From JACNKV01 sp964645915 (lineage in GTDB: Bacteria > Fidelibacterota > Marinisomatia > Marinisomatales > JACNKV01), in NCBI GenBank assembly GCA_964645915.1, contig CAZYDH010000005.1:47614-111613 (forward strand): a stretch of DNA of 64,000 nt, in the 5' to 3' direction. How positions within the stretch are numbered: the first letter of the stretch is position 1; every line of letters starts with the position of its first letter. The notes beneath the pieces are model-generated. The model did no database searches and was not told where the DNA came from. It saw only the letters and a list, made by a program, of their open reading frames with translations. The translations under genes and the position numbers were made by a program. Shown here piece by piece: positions 63,434-64,000 of the stretch.

Positions 63434-63456
63434 TTGATTGTATTTAATAAAATCAA
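63434..63456. promoter_or_regulatory. Inverted repeat upstream of the MarR-like gene, possible operator
   Basis: TTGATT (63434-63439) and AATCAA (63451-63456) are perfect complements 11 bases apart, just upstream of the MarR-like frame. MarR-family repressors often autoregulate through a site of this kind. Proposed, not shown. Confidence 0.45.
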
Positions 63457-63474
63457 TTATACTTAACTACGTTA

Positions 63475-64000
63475 ATTGTTAATGGTGTTAAGATTACTAC
63501 TAAAGACGATCATATTAGTAAGGTTGCAAACAATATCCGCCTACTCTCACGGTTAGTTAAAAATGTATGCGAAGTTGATGCTTTAAAAACAACTTCACCC
63601 GATTTAACTGAACGACGAATTTATATTTTAAAAGCTCTCTTCAATTCTAATGTAAAATCTGTACGCCAACTTGCTAATACATTCGGAATAAGTGATCCTG
63701 CTATCAGCAGAAGTGTTGATAATCTGGTAAAAGGTGGATATGTTTTACGTTCCCCTGCCAAAAATGATCGTAGATCCGTAGAAATTATCATTACTGAAAA
63801 AGGCGAAAATGCCGTTATTAAATATGATTCTTATCGTTTTACAAAACAAAATATTGTCTTAGATCTATTTAATATTGATGAACTTATTTCTTTTAACCAA
63901 AAACTTGAAAAATTTATTCAAAGTTTTTTTGAAGATGAAAAGGATATAGAACTTATTTGTCTGCACTGCGACGGAGATTATGCCGGAAAATGCAAATTAC
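63475..64000 (+). CDS. MarR-family regulator, unclear start, cut by the window edge
   Basis: From 63475 an open frame runs to the window end (about 175 codons). It contains a MarR winged helix: ERRIYILKALFNSNVKS, RQLANTFGISDPAISRSVDN, and the wing LRSPAKNDRRSVEIIITEKG. A cysteine-rich end (CLHCDGDYAGKC) appears at the edge. A stop precedes the frame at 63448-63450. No ATG, GTG or TTG occurs in frame before the domain, so an ATT start at 63475, another rare codon, or a sequence error upstream is needed. An upstream ATG at 63482 is in another frame and ends early. Confidence 0.65.
   Translation, partial: MVNGVKITTKDDHISKVANNIRLLSRLVKNVCEVDALKTTSPDLTERRIYILKALFNSNVKSVRQLANTFGISDPAISRSVDNLVKGGYVLRSPAKNDRRSVEIIITEKGENAVIKYDSYRFTKQNIVLDLFNIDELISFNQKLEKFIQSFFEDEKDIELICLHCDGDYAGKCKL

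Overview
This 64 kb window is AT-rich, gene-dense chromosomal DNA. It carries about 62 protein genes, no rRNA, no CRISPR array, no insertion sequence and no tRNA that I could recognise. The longest gene-free stretch is about 258 bases (56370-56627, upstream of the hydrogenase operon), so no gap exceeds 300 bases. The gene set points to a Gram-negative member of the FCB group, most likely Candidatus Marinimicrobia (SAR406) or a close relative. The reasons are a type IX secretion (Por) C-terminal sorting domain, a PorV/PorQ-like outer-membrane protein, a DUF5683-like protein, a Bacteroidetes-style truncated glycogen synthase followed by a lipoprotein, BamD, an HME-type RND tripartite pump and a group 3b [NiFe] hydrogenase. 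The lineage is an inference from gene content.

Layout. 1-18835 (all minus strand) is a long co-directional run. From its upstream end it reads: PorV-like protein, a sorting-domain protein with a dead M6-protease-like domain, a metalloprotease/propeller/barrel fusion, a DUF5683-like protein, bamD, nadD, a Ca2+/Na+ exchanger, ftsE-ftsX, hrcA-grpE-dnaJ, a ComEA-like HhH protein, two membrane proteins of unknown function (one PilM/GspL-like in layout), rsmD, coaD, an FmdB zinc ribbon, and the start of a monomeric isocitrate dehydrogenase cut by the window edge. 19007-36596 (minus) holds rnhA-like and rmlA-like genes, the elongasome mreBCD-mrdA-rodA, a CpoB/YbgF-like protein, the glycogen-synthase-like/lipoprotein/barrel/TPR set, glyA, and a TatT-DctP-DctQM TRAP transporter. 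36698-39067 (plus) has an alanine symporter and an inositol monophosphatase. 39059-53905 (minus) has yifB/comM, ispG, TPR proteins, a copper/silver efflux locus (small Cys protein, TolC-like, CusB, CusA, heavy-metal-binding lipoprotein, Cys-rich secreted protein, terminator), an isochorismatase-like hydrolase and a 2H phosphoesterase. 54121-56369 has an Fe-S Rrf2 regulator (plus), a CNNM/CorC-type protein and a YwaF-like membrane protein (both minus). 56628-64000 (plus) is the hydBGDA hydrogenase operon, its maturation protease, a response regulator, a RegB-like histidine kinase, a tandem ACT protein and a MarR-type regulator running off the window.

How it works together. Most of the window is housekeeping: envelope building, heat shock, cell division, cofactor and isoprenoid synthesis. 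Three modules are accessory: the metal-efflux locus, the TatT-type TRAP importer whose binding protein lacks the usual carboxylate-binding arginine, and the cytoplasmic H2/NAD(P)H/sulfur module linked to a kinase carrying the RegB quinone-binding motif GGxxNPF. That last coupling is the most attractive functional hypothesis here: hydrogen metabolism tuned by quinone redox state. Also notable are a protease-family protein that has lost all three HExxH residues, a predicted leaderless hrcA without a CIRCE operator, and a MarR frame lacking an ATG/GTG/TTG start.
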